A stretch of DNA of 64,000 nt, taken from positions 1,550,001 through 1,614,000 of the forward strand of contig NZ_CBDEGB010000001.1 in the NCBI RefSeq assembly GCF_965237655.1, read 5' to 3'. Of the stretch, positions 52,686 through 62,161 are shown one piece after another. The position numbers were made by a program, and so were the translations under genes. Numbering within the stretch: position 1 is the first letter of the stretch; every line of letters starts with the position of its first letter. This DNA comes from Poriferisodalis sp965237655 (lineage in GTDB: Bacteria; Actinomycetota; Acidimicrobiia; Acidimicrobiales; Poriferisodalaceae). The notes beneath the pieces were generated by a model, which saw only the letters and a program-made list of their open reading frames with translations, did not search any database and was not told the origin of the DNA.

Positions 52686-53740
52686 CCTTTATCCTCCCAC
52701 GCAAACTAATCCAGCCCCCCGGCGAGGCACTCACCGTGCAAATGGTACTGGCGGTCGCAATAGCCGCTTGCAAACTTGGCTCGTCCGCTTGGTACCTTAT
52801 CGAGACGAACGTACCGGTCCAATTTGATCGGAGGCCGTCCTACAGAAGGTCTGTGCGCGTTGCGAATGGGAGCGCCCCATTCGAGATGCCCGATTCAGCA
52901 ACGTCTCGACGCTGTCATCGCAGCAGCGAGCCGCTTCCCGGCTCGAAACTACGCCAGCAAGACAATCGACGCGCTTGAGGCCCTCAGTCTGGGACTCGCC
53001 CAGCGTGGTGAGCCCCAGACGCTGTGAGGCTTGCCTCTGCTGCAGTAGTGCTCGGCCTTCTGCGGCAGTCTGTCATCAACCGCTGGTCCCCTATAGCGCG
53101 TGTCCCAGCAGGCTTCGACGCTGTCGGTGGTGCGGTCTTGCTCCGGCAGGGCTCGCGCGGGTTTCGTTGGCTCGCGCGGCGAGCCTTGGAGCCTCCGCGG
53201 CAGCTTCAGCGTCGGTTGAGTCGTGCCGGCTCGATTTGTTGGACCGACAACCGACGCCCAGCGGGCGTCAAGCGAGCATTGGCGTGAGACATCGAGCCTC
53301 CAGTCGTCGTGGTTGTTCTCTCAAACACCACGCTCGCACAGGAGGCTCAACCCATCACCTCGCGACCAACCTATATGTCCACGTCAATTGGCCACGGCAA
53401 TCCCGGTAAACTCGAAATCCGTTTGGCTGCACAAGAAACCACCTTTAGATGGACGCGGGAAAAATGAAAAGAGACTTAGAGGCTGCGCCAATAGGCGCTG
53501 ACCTGCGGAAGCGCTCGACTTAACCGCGGGGCTTGCAACGCCCTGACCTGCGGGTTCGCTGACGCCATTCACGGCTTCCGCAAGATGCGCCGAAAGCGCC
53601 GTCACCTATTGGCGCAGCCTCTAAGCAGGTCACTGACCTGTGGTAACGGAAGTTGATTGAAATACGCGCACGTCCCTTCCGGCCCCCACATGCGGGTCGG
53701 CGGTTGAGGTATTCTGTTATGGAGGGGCGAGGCGAGAAGC
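52686..53740. other. About 1-kb stretch without a clear gene, containing a MITE-like element
   Basis: Apart from the 151-bp inverted-repeat element at 53475-53625, the region holds only short frames. One on the plus strand (52776-53027, ending YASKTIDALEALSLGLAQRG) has coding-like composition but no start signal or recognisable domain. Confidence 0.4.
53475..53625. repeat. MITE-like element with perfect 21-bp terminal inverted repeats
   Basis: 151 bp bounded by a perfect 21-bp inverted repeat (53475-53495 and 53605-53625; it begins CTTAGAGGCTGCGCC). The interior has no coding capacity and contains two TGACCTGCGG direct repeats, with a variant just outside. This is the size and shape of a miniature inverted-repeat transposable element mobilised by a transposase elsewhere. 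No target duplication is evident. Confidence 0.75.
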
Positions 53741-54415
53741 ATGGCCGAACGCGGTGGTCTTGCGCGACATCGCGCCGAGCGTGCGGGCGAATCTTCGAGT
53801 CGCAGATCCGAGATCATCGATGCGGCCGAGGCGTTGTTTCTTGAGCGCGGCATCGCGGCCACGACCGTCATCGACATTGCTCGGCACGTCGGCGTGACTC
53901 GGACCACGTTCTATCGCTACTTCGAGGGGCGCGACGAGTTGGCCTTCGAGGTTGCCGGGCGGATGATCACGAAGCTGGCTACCAAGGCCCGGGGGGCAGT
54001 GCCCGCGGGAGCGGGGCCAGTCGAGGCCGCCAGGGCCGCGCTCGGGTCGCTGATCACGCATTTCGAGCACAACAGCGATGCCCACCGGTACCTCACGCTG
54101 TTGGACAGCTACAGGCCGTTCCGCAGCATCGGCGAGGAACACCAGCGTCGTTATACGTCTCGCTCGCGTGAGGCCTTCAACCTAGACGTGACGTTCGCGG
54201 ACGATGCCCTTGATGATGAGGCCGCCGAGCGGCTCGTGGCCCTCACGGGAGTGGTGATGGGCGTGCTTGGTCGATTCGCGATCAAGCGTGAGATCCTCGG
54301 CCGCGGACCGGTCGCATTGCAGAAGCGGCTCGAATACCTGGAGGAACTCGTGCACAACTACTTCGACACGATCGTCACGCCACTGGCCGGGCCGCCCGCA
54401 CGTAGTTCCCGCTGA
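53741..54415 (+). CDS. TetR/AcrR-family transcriptional regulator
   Basis: A 224-residue regulator. The DNA-binding domain is SRRSEIIDAAEALFLERGIA followed by ATTVIDIARHVGVTRTTFYR and YFEGRDELAFEV. The C-terminal ligand domain is helical (LGSLITHFEHNSDAHRYLTL, LVALTGVVMGVLGRFAIKRE). The ligand is unknown. It might regulate itself or the molybdenum-hydroxylase remnant downstream. The ATG follows a purine-rich GGGGCGAGGCGAGAAGC stretch. Confidence 0.9.
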   Translation: MAERGGLARHRAERAGESSSRRSEIIDAAEALFLERGIAATTVIDIARHVGVTRTTFYRYFEGRDELAFEVAGRMITKLATKARGAVPAGAGPVEAARAALGSLITHFEHNSDAHRYLTLLDSYRPFRSIGEEHQRRYTSRSREAFNLDVTFADDALDDEAAERLVALTGVVMGVLGRFAIKREILGRGPVALQKRLEYLEELVHNYFDTIVTPLAGPPARSSR

Positions 54416-54639
54416 TGACCTGAGCCACCCTGAGGGATTGTCGGAGCGGTGTGCCGTGGGTCTCGCGCGGTCAGCTTGCTTGACTCCGGGCGGCAGTGGA
54501 CGAGGAGCCGGATATCCGGTGCGACTTCCGCCGAGATTGCTGCCGCACCTGCTGGCACGAATCCGTGTGCTGTCCCGGGTCACACTTGACGCGTTGGCGC
54601 CGGCAGCTGCGTGACAGTTCGGGACGGGCTCGGGACGCA

Positions 54640-55001
54640 AGTCGACTGGGTCCGCCGCAAAGCACGGTTTCGGCGTTCGACGACGCCCGCGTGTTCGAGA
54701 ATCCCGAAGGGCGGCAGCCACTGCTCGGCGACCTCTCCCACGAGCGCGTCGGACACAGCGTTCCTGAGTGCGGCGGGTGCCCCGATCATCGCTCCCTCAC
54801 CTGCCCCGCGGCATCGTTCTCGCCATCAGTGAGTGTCACGAGGCGGACGATCTCAATGTCGGGGATCTCCATCGCGGTGGGGATGAGGCAGCCCATGTGA
54901 GTCACGGTCATGAGGTCGGCGTATTCGTCGCGACATTGGCTTTCGCTTAACTGGGCGCCGACTCCTTGCGCAACACCCCCTCGGGCTTGGCCATCGACAA
55001 C
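54640..55001 (-). pseudogene. Molybdenum hydroxylase (xanthine/CO/aldehyde dehydrogenase) large-subunit C-terminal remnant
   Basis: Read on the minus strand, one frame gives VVDGQARGGVAQGVGAQLSE, DLMTVTHMGCLIPTAMEIPD and IEIVRLVTLTDGEN. After a shift near 54800 another gives GAGEGAMIGAPAALRNAVSD followed by AL. This order (GQ.HGGVAQG, LPTA.D.PDIE, GxGEGxMIGAPAA..NAV) is the C-terminus of the molybdopterin subunit, where GxGE supplies the catalytic glutamate. The rest of the gene is absent and the frame is broken, so it is a relic. Confidence 0.75.
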
Positions 55002-55021
55002 GGTGGGCGGCACGGGTCGGG

Positions 55022-55501
55022 ATGTCGTCTTTGTGGAGCGCATGTCGGCCGGCGGCTGCCCGGCGGCCGTCGTCGCGAGACCGGACCCCCGCACCGGCCG
55101 AGCTCGCGGCCGCCGACGACGCGGACTGGCGCCTCACACGACAGCTGCCCGCCATTGCTGCTGGCACGGTGACGACCACGCTGCCCGCTCACGGCATACC
55201 GCACTGGCACCAGCCCGGTCCTGATCGCCGGCGCGCCCTGATCGAGGCGTTGCTCGATTCCTGCGCCTCCCCCGCAGACGCGGATCGGTATGTCGCGCAA
55301 ACGCCCGAGGCGGCAGTCATCGGAGCCACCGAGATGGCGGGTGACCTCTCCCGCTGGAACCCGCGACGCTTGAAGGCCTACGAAGCTGTCGCCAACCACC
55401 GTTTCAGCTTCACCACTCTTGCGGTCGAGCCCGATGTCTGGGGAGCATGCGGTGCCGGCCGCGGAACAGTCGAGAGGAACCTCGCCGCCACTTCAGAGTA
55501 A
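55022..55501 (+). CDS. Hypothetical protein
   Basis: A 159-residue frame whose C-terminal 110 residues look coding: LTRQLPAIAAGTVTTTLPAH, LIEALLDSCASPADADRYVA, and FTTLAVEPDVWGACGAGRGT. The first 40 residues overlap the end of the antisense molybdenum-hydroxylase relic and are arginine-rich. It may be a fragment. It ends about 80 nt before the secreted FN3 gene. Confidence 0.4.
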   Translation: MSSLWSACRPAAARRPSSRDRTPAPAELAAADDADWRLTRQLPAIAAGTVTTTLPAHGIPHWHQPGPDRRRALIEALLDSCASPADADRYVAQTPEAAVIGATEMAGDLSRWNPRRLKAYEAVANHRFSFTTLAVEPDVWGACGAGRGTVERNLAATSE

Positions 55502-55533
55502 CAGTATGTTACGCCTGAGTGACATGCTGTTAC
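55498..55533 (+). promoter_or_regulatory. Twin operator-like palindromes upstream of the FN3 gene
   Basis: GTAACAGTATGTTAC (55498-55512) is a perfect 6-bp inverted repeat around 3 nt. GTGACATGCTGTTAC (55519-55533) is the same site with one mismatch. Their centres are 21 bp apart, about two helical turns, and they end 46 bp before the FN3 start codon. This suggests cooperative binding of a dimeric regulator over the promoter. Confidence 0.65.
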
Positions 55534-55579
55534 ATTCTCAGGGCGTCCTAAGCCCTTTTCGGTATTTCTGGAGAGATGA

Positions 55580-58186
55580 ATGGTGAATCCCCCTTGGCCC
55601 CTCGTTGAGCGCCGCAAGCCCACCCACGCCGGAGCCCGGACCGATGTGAGTACGCGGGCGTGCCGTGGGACCGGCCGGCGGCGCTTCGCGGTTGCGCTGG
55701 TGCTGGCTCTGGTCGCGGCGATGCTGACGGCTCCGGGCGCGCACGGCACCACGCCGTTGACCGCTTTGTTCGAGGACGTGCCCACCTCCCACGACGGCAC
55801 CGAGTTCAGCCTCACTCTGAAGTTCACCGTCGAGCCTCTTTTGAGCTATGAGACTCTGCGCGACGACGCGCTCTTGGTCGCCGGCGGCACCGTCGCGTCG
55901 GCGAGCCGCGTGGCCGCCGGCCACGACGACCGCTGGAACATCACCATCGCGCCCTCGGTCGACGACAACGGCGACCCCACCGGCGAGAACGTCATCGTCA
56001 CCTTGAGAGTCACCGCGTCATGTGAGGATCTCGGCGCGATCTGCACCTCCGACGACCAGCCCCTGACCAACGCCGACGAGATCGAGGCCCGCATCCCGGG
56101 ACCCGACAGCGCCAACGATCCGCCTCCGGCAGTCACCGTGCCGGCCAGTCCGACGGGTCTGAGCGACGATTCGGTTTCCCATGACAGCGTCACGTTGAGC
56201 TGGGACGACCCCGTCGATTCCTCGATCACGGGCTATCAGGTGCTCAGGCGCAACCGCGACGGCGACGACTATGGAGACGGCAGCGGCGCGCCCGAGTTCG
56301 AAGTCGTCGTCGACGACACCGGGTCGGCCGACGCGTCCTACACCGACACCCAGACGAGTCCTTCCACCAGGTACGTCTACCGCGTCAAGGCCCGCAACGC
56401 CCAAGGGCTCAGCGACCAGTCCGGCTATCTCAACGTCGACACACCCGCCCAGCCCGACGATGCTCCCGTCGACTCTGGCGCAACCGAGGACTCCGATGAC
56501 TCAGGTGGCTCTGAGGAGACTAAGGAGACTGGCGATTCGGGGGATGACTCCAGCACCGCGGAGACAGGTGCCCCTCAGAGATCGGCGAGGGGGCCTCGAT
56601 CCACCATCACCCCGAAGACCGGCGTAACCCCGAGGCAGAACTCGGACGACTGCTCCAGCGGCACGGGAACGAGCTGCACGATCGCGATCGGCACGCCCAA
56701 GAGCGGCAGCATCGAGACGGCGGGCGACGTCGACGTGTTCAAGATGCGACTGGCGACCAACACCATGTACACCGCGACCGTGGACGGCGGCAGCGGCGAC
56801 GCCAAGCTGGGCAGCACGGCCCAACTCAAGTGGCACCACCCCAACCTCGAATTGATTGTCTTATCCCCTGCGGCGACCACCGTCGACATCAACACCGCGT
56901 ACGCACTGAACCCCGGGTCGTCCGGCAGCCTCGACACCACCGAGGGCAGCCCCACCCGTTACAAGCGGGTGATCACGATCTACGTCGAAGTCGGCGGCAG
57001 CGGCGGCGCGACGGGCACCTACACCGTCACCGTCGCCCCCAAGGCCGACGACTGCAGGGCCGGCACGAACACCACCTGCGCATTCGAGGAAGCCGGCGGC
57101 GCTGTTGGATACACCAACATCGAAAGGCCGGTATTCCGTGCGGAAGGCAACATCGAACGCAGCCAGGACGTCGACTGGTACAGAACGCCCACGCTGCTCG
57201 TCGGCAACGAGTACGTGATCGCCGTCACGAGCGAAGTCTTCGGAGACAACACCCAAGCCCACGCGGTGAAAGACCCGCAGATCGTGGGCTTGTACACCGG
57301 CAGCGGCACAAAGATTCCCTTCACCGCCAACCGGGACCAAGGATTGCGCAGGGCTGGGATCGGCTACGTGGACTACTTCAGGCGATTGTCCCTGAACCGG
57401 CAGGGCGAAATTGATCAGGCAAGTGCGGAGCACATCCGGCCCCTGCAACCCCACTACCCGAACGGTGCGTTCGTCGATGCTGTGATGACGCTGACCCCGG
57501 GGCGCAGCCGCGAGTACTTCGTGGGTGTCGGCAGTGAACTGGCCCTGACGGGCAGCTACGCGGTCAACTTGTACAGAGTGAGTCGAACTCAGCTCTTTAC
57601 GGACCCCCAACAGTACTCAGTGCGAGGCAGCGGGAATCTTGGATCCCGTCAAGACGAGCCCAACACGCCAGGGGATACAACATCATTCGTATTCTACGAT
57701 CCGGGATTCAGCGGCGCTTCCGTCGGCGGCGTCATCCAAACCTGGAAGAGCCGCGAGTACAGGGAGGCTGGGTTTGGCGACCGTCTTGGGATCGGGGCGG
57801 AGAACGATCACGACTGGTTCGATACATATCTGAGAAGCGGCAGAAGATACGAGATCACCCTGGAAAGCCGAGAAATATTCGACCAAATCATCTCCCGCAA
57901 TCCGCGCGTGCACAGAAGCTTCCCGTCAGGTCTGCAGCTGATGGGAGTGGTGCGAGACAACGGCCTGTCAATCGTGCCGGGCACCCAAGTTCCCTTCACA
58001 AAACGCCTGGAATTCACAGTTCCCACGACCGGCGACTACTACATCGTCGTGGCCGGCATAACGAACCTCTACAACATCAACTTGAGCGGGCACAGCAGCG
58101 AATACAGGGCCACGGACATGTTCAAAGGCCACAAATTGTCGCTCGAAGGGGGTCACTACCAGCTGAGCATCAAACGACTGTCGTAG
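55580..58186 (+). CDS. Large secreted fibronectin type III-containing protein
   Basis: An 868-residue exported protein. A long basic N-region is followed by a signal helix (RFAVALVLALVAAMLTAPGA). There is an N-terminal beta domain (about 60-170), an FN3 domain (about 190-290: VPASPTGLSDDSVSHDSVTL, YVYRVKARNAQGLSDQSGYL), an acidic Ser/Asp/Glu linker (about 295-335), then repeated beta modules resembling pre-peptidase C-terminal (PPC) domains with DVDVFKMRLATNTMYTATVD, VDWYRTPTLLVGNEYVIAVT and DHDWFDTYLRSGRRYEITLE. No catalytic domain is visible, so a surface adhesion or matrix role is inferred. A GGAGAG site precedes the ATG. Confidence 0.82.
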   Translation: MVNPPWPLVERRKPTHAGARTDVSTRACRGTGRRRFAVALVLALVAAMLTAPGAHGTTPLTALFEDVPTSHDGTEFSLTLKFTVEPLLSYETLRDDALLVAGGTVASASRVAAGHDDRWNITIAPSVDDNGDPTGENVIVTLRVTASCEDLGAICTSDDQPLTNADEIEARIPGPDSANDPPPAVTVPASPTGLSDDSVSHDSVTLSWDDPVDSSITGYQVLRRNRDGDDYGDGSGAPEFEVVVDDTGSADASYTDTQTSPSTRYVYRVKARNAQGLSDQSGYLNVDTPAQPDDAPVDSGATEDSDDSGGSEETKETGDSGDDSSTAETGAPQRSARGPRSTITPKTGVTPRQNSDDCSSGTGTSCTIAIGTPKSGSIETAGDVDVFKMRLATNTMYTATVDGGSGDAKLGSTAQLKWHHPNLELIVLSPAATTVDINTAYALNPGSSGSLDTTEGSPTRYKRVITIYVEVGGSGGATGTYTVTVAPKADDCRAGTNTTCAFEEAGGAVGYTNIERPVFRAEGNIERSQDVDWYRTPTLLVGNEYVIAVTSEVFGDNTQAHAVKDPQIVGLYTGSGTKIPFTANRDQGLRRAGIGYVDYFRRLSLNRQGEIDQASAEHIRPLQPHYPNGAFVDAVMTLTPGRSREYFVGVGSELALTGSYAVNLYRVSRTQLFTDPQQYSVRGSGNLGSRQDEPNTPGDTTSFVFYDPGFSGASVGGVIQTWKSREYREAGFGDRLGIGAENDHDWFDTYLRSGRRYEITLESREIFDQIISRNPRVHRSFPSGLQLMGVVRDNGLSIVPGTQVPFTKRLEFTVPTTGDYYIVVAGITNLYNINLSGHSSEYRATDMFKGHKLSLEGGHYQLSIKRLS

Positions 58187-58428
58187 TGCCGACCGAGGTC
58201 GGCCGCTCAGCAGCGCCAACCCACAAGTGACCAGTCCGGGGACGCTCGCGCAGCAAGACGCCGCGGCTCACGGCTGCCTCGCCGCTCCTGAAGGCCAGCC
58301 GGACGTCCTCGCCAGCGGACACCTGCCGTCCGACGAGCGGGTCGTGTGCCGATGGCCATGGCCGCGGGATGCTGTCCAAGCAGTGTCAGAAAGCACCGCT
58401 GGGTCGAGGTGCTCATGGAGGTACTCAC

Positions 58429-58947
58429 ATGACAAGGCAGGCTGCACGATCTCAACAACGCAGCGGGTTCACCTTCCTGCTGGGGGCGGGCTTCTCGAAG
58501 GCGGTCGACCCGCGGATGCCGACCACCGCTGAGATGTTGGTGGGCCTCAAGGAAGCCGCGCTTGACGAGGACTGGCCGTTTTCGGTCGAGTCAGGCATCG
58601 AGCGTTTCGACGACCTGGAGTCGTGGTTCGATTCGGCGGCCGTTCCGCAGCCCTACTGCAGCGACTCAGAGAACAGTTCCGCTCACGGAGTGTTCCAGCG
58701 AGCGACACAGTGGATCGCGAAGCACATCAGCGACATCGAGCTTCAGATCGTGCGCGAGCCGAATCCTGCTGAGTGGCTGTCCGAGTTTTTGGAGTTCGTC
58801 GACCGCGAGCGTTCTCATCTGACCACGCTGAACTACGACACCGTCGTTGAGCGCGCCTGGAGCACCGGCAGCGACGACTGGCAGGTCGATCTCCGCCTTG
58901 GAGCGCCGCGGCGCCTGTCAACCTTGGTGACACAAGTTTGTTGGTGA
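58429..58947 (+). pseudogene. SIR2-like NAD-binding protein, truncated by IS insertion
   Basis: The start at ATG 58429 (GGAGG 7 nt upstream) gives a SIR2-like N-terminus: GFTFLLGAGFSKAVDPRMPT and LTTLNYDTVVERAW, as in SIR2-like proteins of defence systems and P-loop-associated cassettes. The native sequence appears to end near 58916, where IS3-type terminal sequence begins, and the frame runs into IS DNA to stop at 58947. The family is normally at least twice as long. The remainder is not found in this window. Confidence 0.7.
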
Positions 58948-60180
58948 TTTGGTGGGTGCTGGTGGTCTTCTTGGGTGGGTTGATGTAGACGATCTCGGGG
59001 AGTTCGGTTGGGGTTGGCCGGCCTGCGACGAAGCGTTCGGGGTGGGCGGCGAACGCCTGGTTCAGGACTTGGGTGCGGTGTTGGCGGATCTCGGCGGCGG
59101 TGCGGTGGTAGACGCTGGCGGGAGTGCGGTAGCCGATGCCGGAGTGGCGGTGCTGGTAGTTGTGCCATCGCGAAGAAGCCGACGCTGAAGGCTCGGGCGT
59201 CGTCGATGCCGGCGAACCTGCCGGGGAACTGTGGCCGGTATTTCATGGTGCGGAACTGCGATTCGGAGTACGGGTTGTCGTTGGGGGTGCGGGGCCGGGT
59301 CACCGATCTGGTGATCTCCAGGGTGGCGAGCAGCTGAGCGACTGGTTTCGCGGCGGGGACGCCTCGGTCGGAATGGATCGTCAACGCCTTGGGGTCGACG
59401 TCGTGGCGGGCGACGGTCTCGTCGATGAGGCGGCGGGCGAGCTGGGCGTTCTCGACGGTGGCGAGCATCCAGCCCGGCACGTAGCGCGAGAACAGGTCCA
59501 ACAGCACGCAGACGCAGAAGAAGTTCCGTTGGCGGGGCCGCGCAGCCCGGTGATGTCCCATGACCAGATGTCGTTGGGGGCCTGCGCGGCGAGCTCGGGG
59601 CGGGACCTCGGAGGGTGGGCGGCCTGGCGGCGGCGCTCGATCACGGTGCCATGGGCGGCTCGCAGGAGCCGGTACATCGTGGCTGGTGACGCCAAGTAGC
59701 GGCCCTCGTCGAGCAGGGTCGCCCACACCGTGGTCGGGGACTCGTCCACGAACCGGTCCGAGTGCAAGACCTCGAGCACCTCGGCCCGCTCGTCGTCGCT
59801 GAGCGCTCGGGGATGGGCTGCCCGGCGCCGCTCGATGACCGCGGCCGAGTCCGGTTCGGGTCGGCGTCGCCGGCACTGCGTCGCCCGGGACCGGCCTGGA
59901 CGCGACGCACCGACAGCTCCAAGCCCCCGCATGCAGCACCGGTGCTCCATCCCGCGGCCTCAGCGCGCCCGACCAGGCCCAGCAGTGCTGCCTTGTCGGC
60001 CGCGTCCACCCTGGCAGGGACCCGGCCGCTCAGCCCCAATGCCCTTTTCCCTCCAACAGCGTCAGCCGCACCGCCATCTCCGCCAACGCCGCACGAAGAC
60101 GCTCCGCCTCGGCCCGAGCCTGTTCCAGCTCCACATCGCGCACCGAGTCCCGACGCCCAGCACAGCACACGCCGCCGTTG
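58917..60180 (-). mobile_element. Decayed IS3-family element
   Basis: A minus-strand relic of an IS3 element. Recognisable pieces are an orfA tail (LAEMAVRLTLLEGKG), then LGLSGRVPAR, LYRLLRAAHGT-like residues, APNDIWSWDITGLRGPA, LLDLFSRYVPGWMLATVENA, ALTIHSDRGVPAAKPVAQLL, and RPRTPNDNPYSESQFRTMKY. These lie in at least three frames, so the gene carries several frameshifts. The left end (TGTCAACCTTGGTGACAC) cuts the SIR2-like gene. A GGGAAAA heptamer is kept at 60045-60051 (as TTTTCCC on the plus strand). Confidence 0.8.
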
Positions 60181-60219
60181 TCGCCATGTGCGCTTCGAGC
60201 TCAGCAACGGCGGGCGCGA

Positions 60220-60530
60220 TCACGGCTTCGACCTCGGATCGGTGTCCGCGCTCTTGGAGAGCTCTTCGGAGAGCGCCGAGACTTTTCCCTGCGCCTCGAT
60301 CACCTTCTCGGCGGTCCCCAGACGCTGCCGGCCACGCTCATTGTCGGCCTCCAACGCGGCAATGCGATGATCCCGGGGACGGCGTCGGGACCGGACCGGC
60401 CGCGCTTGTTGCTGAGCCCCTCGACCGCGCCAGCAGCAGCCTGCTTGCGCCACTCCGAGATCAACGACCAATACAAGCCCTCCCGGCGCAACAACGCGCC
60501 CTTCTCCCCATCGGGGATGTGTTGCGGCTG
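60220..60530 (-). mobile_element. Fragment of a second transposase orfA
   Basis: On the minus strand LLRREGLYWSLISEWRKQAA, AGAVEGLSNKRGRSGPDAVP and, in another frame, ADNERGRQRLGTAEKVIEAQ followed by GKVSALSEEL form the helix-turn-helix and coiled coil of an IS3-type OrfA. It is frameshifted and has no orfB attached. Confidence 0.65.
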
Positions 60531-60821
60531 AGTTTGTGTCGCTGGTGGCGGTTGGTTTCAGCCTGCATGGGAGGGTTCTTGACCGGGCGTTGAGGGGTTC
60601 TGTTGAGTATCGAGCCTGGTGTGAAGAGGAAGCGGTTCTTGGCGCCGCAGGAGAAGTACGAGCAGCCTGCTTGCGCCACTCCGAGATCAACGACCAATAC
60701 AAGCCCTCCCGGCGCAACAACGCGCCCTTCTCCCCATCGGGGATGTGTTGCGTCTGACTTTGTGTCGCTGGTGGCGGTTGGTTTCAGCCTGCATGGGAGG
60801 GTTCTTGACCGGGCGTTGAGG
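60435..60821. repeat. 161-bp direct duplication within IS remnants
   Basis: 60435-60595 and 60661-60821 are direct repeats of 161 bp with two mismatches that I can see, 226 bp apart start to start. Each contains part of an orfA fragment joined to the left end of the IS3 element type found at 60749-62195. The duplication therefore arose from recombination or repeated insertion among IS ends. Confidence 0.88.
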
Positions 60822-61094
60822 ATCTGGATGCTGCTCGTGCTCGTGCGTGGGGAGACCACGGTGAGCGAGGCGGCCGATCGGGCGCGTGTGGACCGGTCGA
60901 CGGCAGCGAAGCTGCGCGAGGTGGCGCGGCAGGGCGCGCTCGATGTGCTGGCGCGGTCGCGTCCGGGCCGGCGGGACAAGCAGCGAGATGTGGAGGCCGA
61001 GGCGGCGGGGGCCGAGGTCGAGCGTCTGCGCACAGCGTTGGCCGAGATGGCGGTGAGGTTGACGTTGGCGGAGGGAAAAGAGCGTTGGGGCTGA
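60762..61094 (+). CDS. IS3-family transposase OrfA
   Basis: A DNA-binding protein of about 110 residues. LRIWMLLVLVRGETTVSEAA and DRARVDRSTAAKLREVARQG form the helix-turn-helix, and DVEAEAAGAEVERLRTALAE the coiled coil, ending LTLAEGKERWG. The start is uncertain: GTG 60762 lies in the terminal repeat, and ATG 60828 is the next option. The slippery heptamer G-GGA-AAA is at 61073-61079, five codons before the stop. Confidence 0.75.
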   Translation: MSLVAVGFSLHGRVLDRALRIWMLLVLVRGETTVSEAADRARVDRSTAAKLREVARQGALDVLARSRPGRRDKQRDVEAEAAGAEVERLRTALAEMAVRLTLAEGKERWG

Positions 61095-62161
61095 GTGGCC
61101 GGGTCCCGCGTCGGGTGGATGCGGCCGCCAAGACAGCGCTGATGGATTTGGTCGTGTGTGCCGAGGCGGCCGGGTGGAGCACCCGGGCGGCGTGCGTGCG
61201 CCTGGAGCTGTCCCAGCGCCGCCTCGAGCGGTGGCGTGGCCGCGTCGCGAGCGGTGAGGGCCTCGACGACGCGGCGCCGGTCGGGGGCGCGGTCCACGGG
61301 CTCACCCCCGATGAGCAAGACGGGATCGTGGCGGTGTTCAACGAGTGGGGCGACATCGACTCATCGCATCGCAAGCTCGCTCACCGGGGGTCGTGGCTGG
61401 GTCGGTTCTGGGCCGACCCGTCGGGCGTGCGACGGGTGCTCGAGCGCCGCGACCTGCGCTTTCGCGGTCCCAAGCGGCATGCACGCTCGCCTCGCAGGCC
61501 GTGGCCGGCGTGGGTCGAGCAAGCCCCGAACCGGATCTGGACCTGCGACACGACGCATTGGACCCGAGCCGGGGCGGCCACCACGGTGATCTGCGACGTG
61601 ATCTCCCGCAAACCGATCGCCGACGTCACTTCGGCCGATGAGACCAGCATCGAGGTCCAGGCTGTGTTCAACCGGGCACTGCGCGCAGAAGGCCTCGATG
61701 ACGTCATCGAACAGCGCAACCCCCAAAGCACCCCATGGGACCCCGACTCCGACGGAGTGCCGGTGCTTTTGGTGATGTCGGACAACGGCCCTCAGATGCG
61801 CTCGGGGACGACACGGGAGTTCATGGCGCTGTGCTGGCTCGCCACCCACTACGGCCGGCCCGGCACCCCGACCGGCCAAGCCTGGATCGAGAGCCTGTTC
61901 GGGCACCTCAAGACCGAACAGCCCCACCTCGAACTCATCGACGACATCGACGTGCTCCGCGCCGAGCTCGAAATCCAACGCGAGCGCTGCAACACCATCC
62001 GACTGCACGCCGGCATCGGCTACCTCACCCCCGACCAAGAACACCGCGGCCAAGGAGACACCATCCGAGCCGCCCGACGCGACGGCCTCGCCCGAGCCCG
62101 CCGACAACGCATCGCCTACCATCGAAACCACCCACCCCGAGGACCCGAACATGCGGGCTGA
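61073..62161 (+). CDS. IS3-family transposase OrfB (made by -1 frameshift)
   Basis: About 362 residues from the shift site, with LGLSGRVPRRVDAAAKTALM, DSSHRKLAHRGSWLGRFWAD and a DDE domain showing IWTCDTTHWTRAG, LLVMSDNGPQMRSGTTREF and GQAWIESLFGHLKTEQPHL. All three acids are present. An independent start is possible just after the overlap (GTTGGGGCTGAG), but the -1 heptamer favours an OrfAB fusion. It is a homologue of OrfB at 45.0-46.1 kb with clear divergence. Confidence 0.88.
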   Translation, partial: GKRALGLSGRVPRRVDAAAKTALMDLVVCAEAAGWSTRAACVRLELSQRRLERWRGRVASGEGLDDAAPVGGAVHGLTPDEQDGIVAVFNEWGDIDSSHRKLAHRGSWLGRFWADPSGVRRVLERRDLRFRGPKRHARSPRRPWPAWVEQAPNRIWTCDTTHWTRAGAATTVICDVISRKPIADVTSADETSIEVQAVFNRALRAEGLDDVIEQRNPQSTPWDPDSDGVPVLLVMSDNGPQMRSGTTREFMALCWLATHYGRPGTPTGQAWIESLFGHLKTEQPHLELIDDIDVLRAELEIQRERCNTIRLHAGIGYLTPDQEHRGQGDTIRAARRDGLARARRQRIAYHRNHPPRGPEHAG

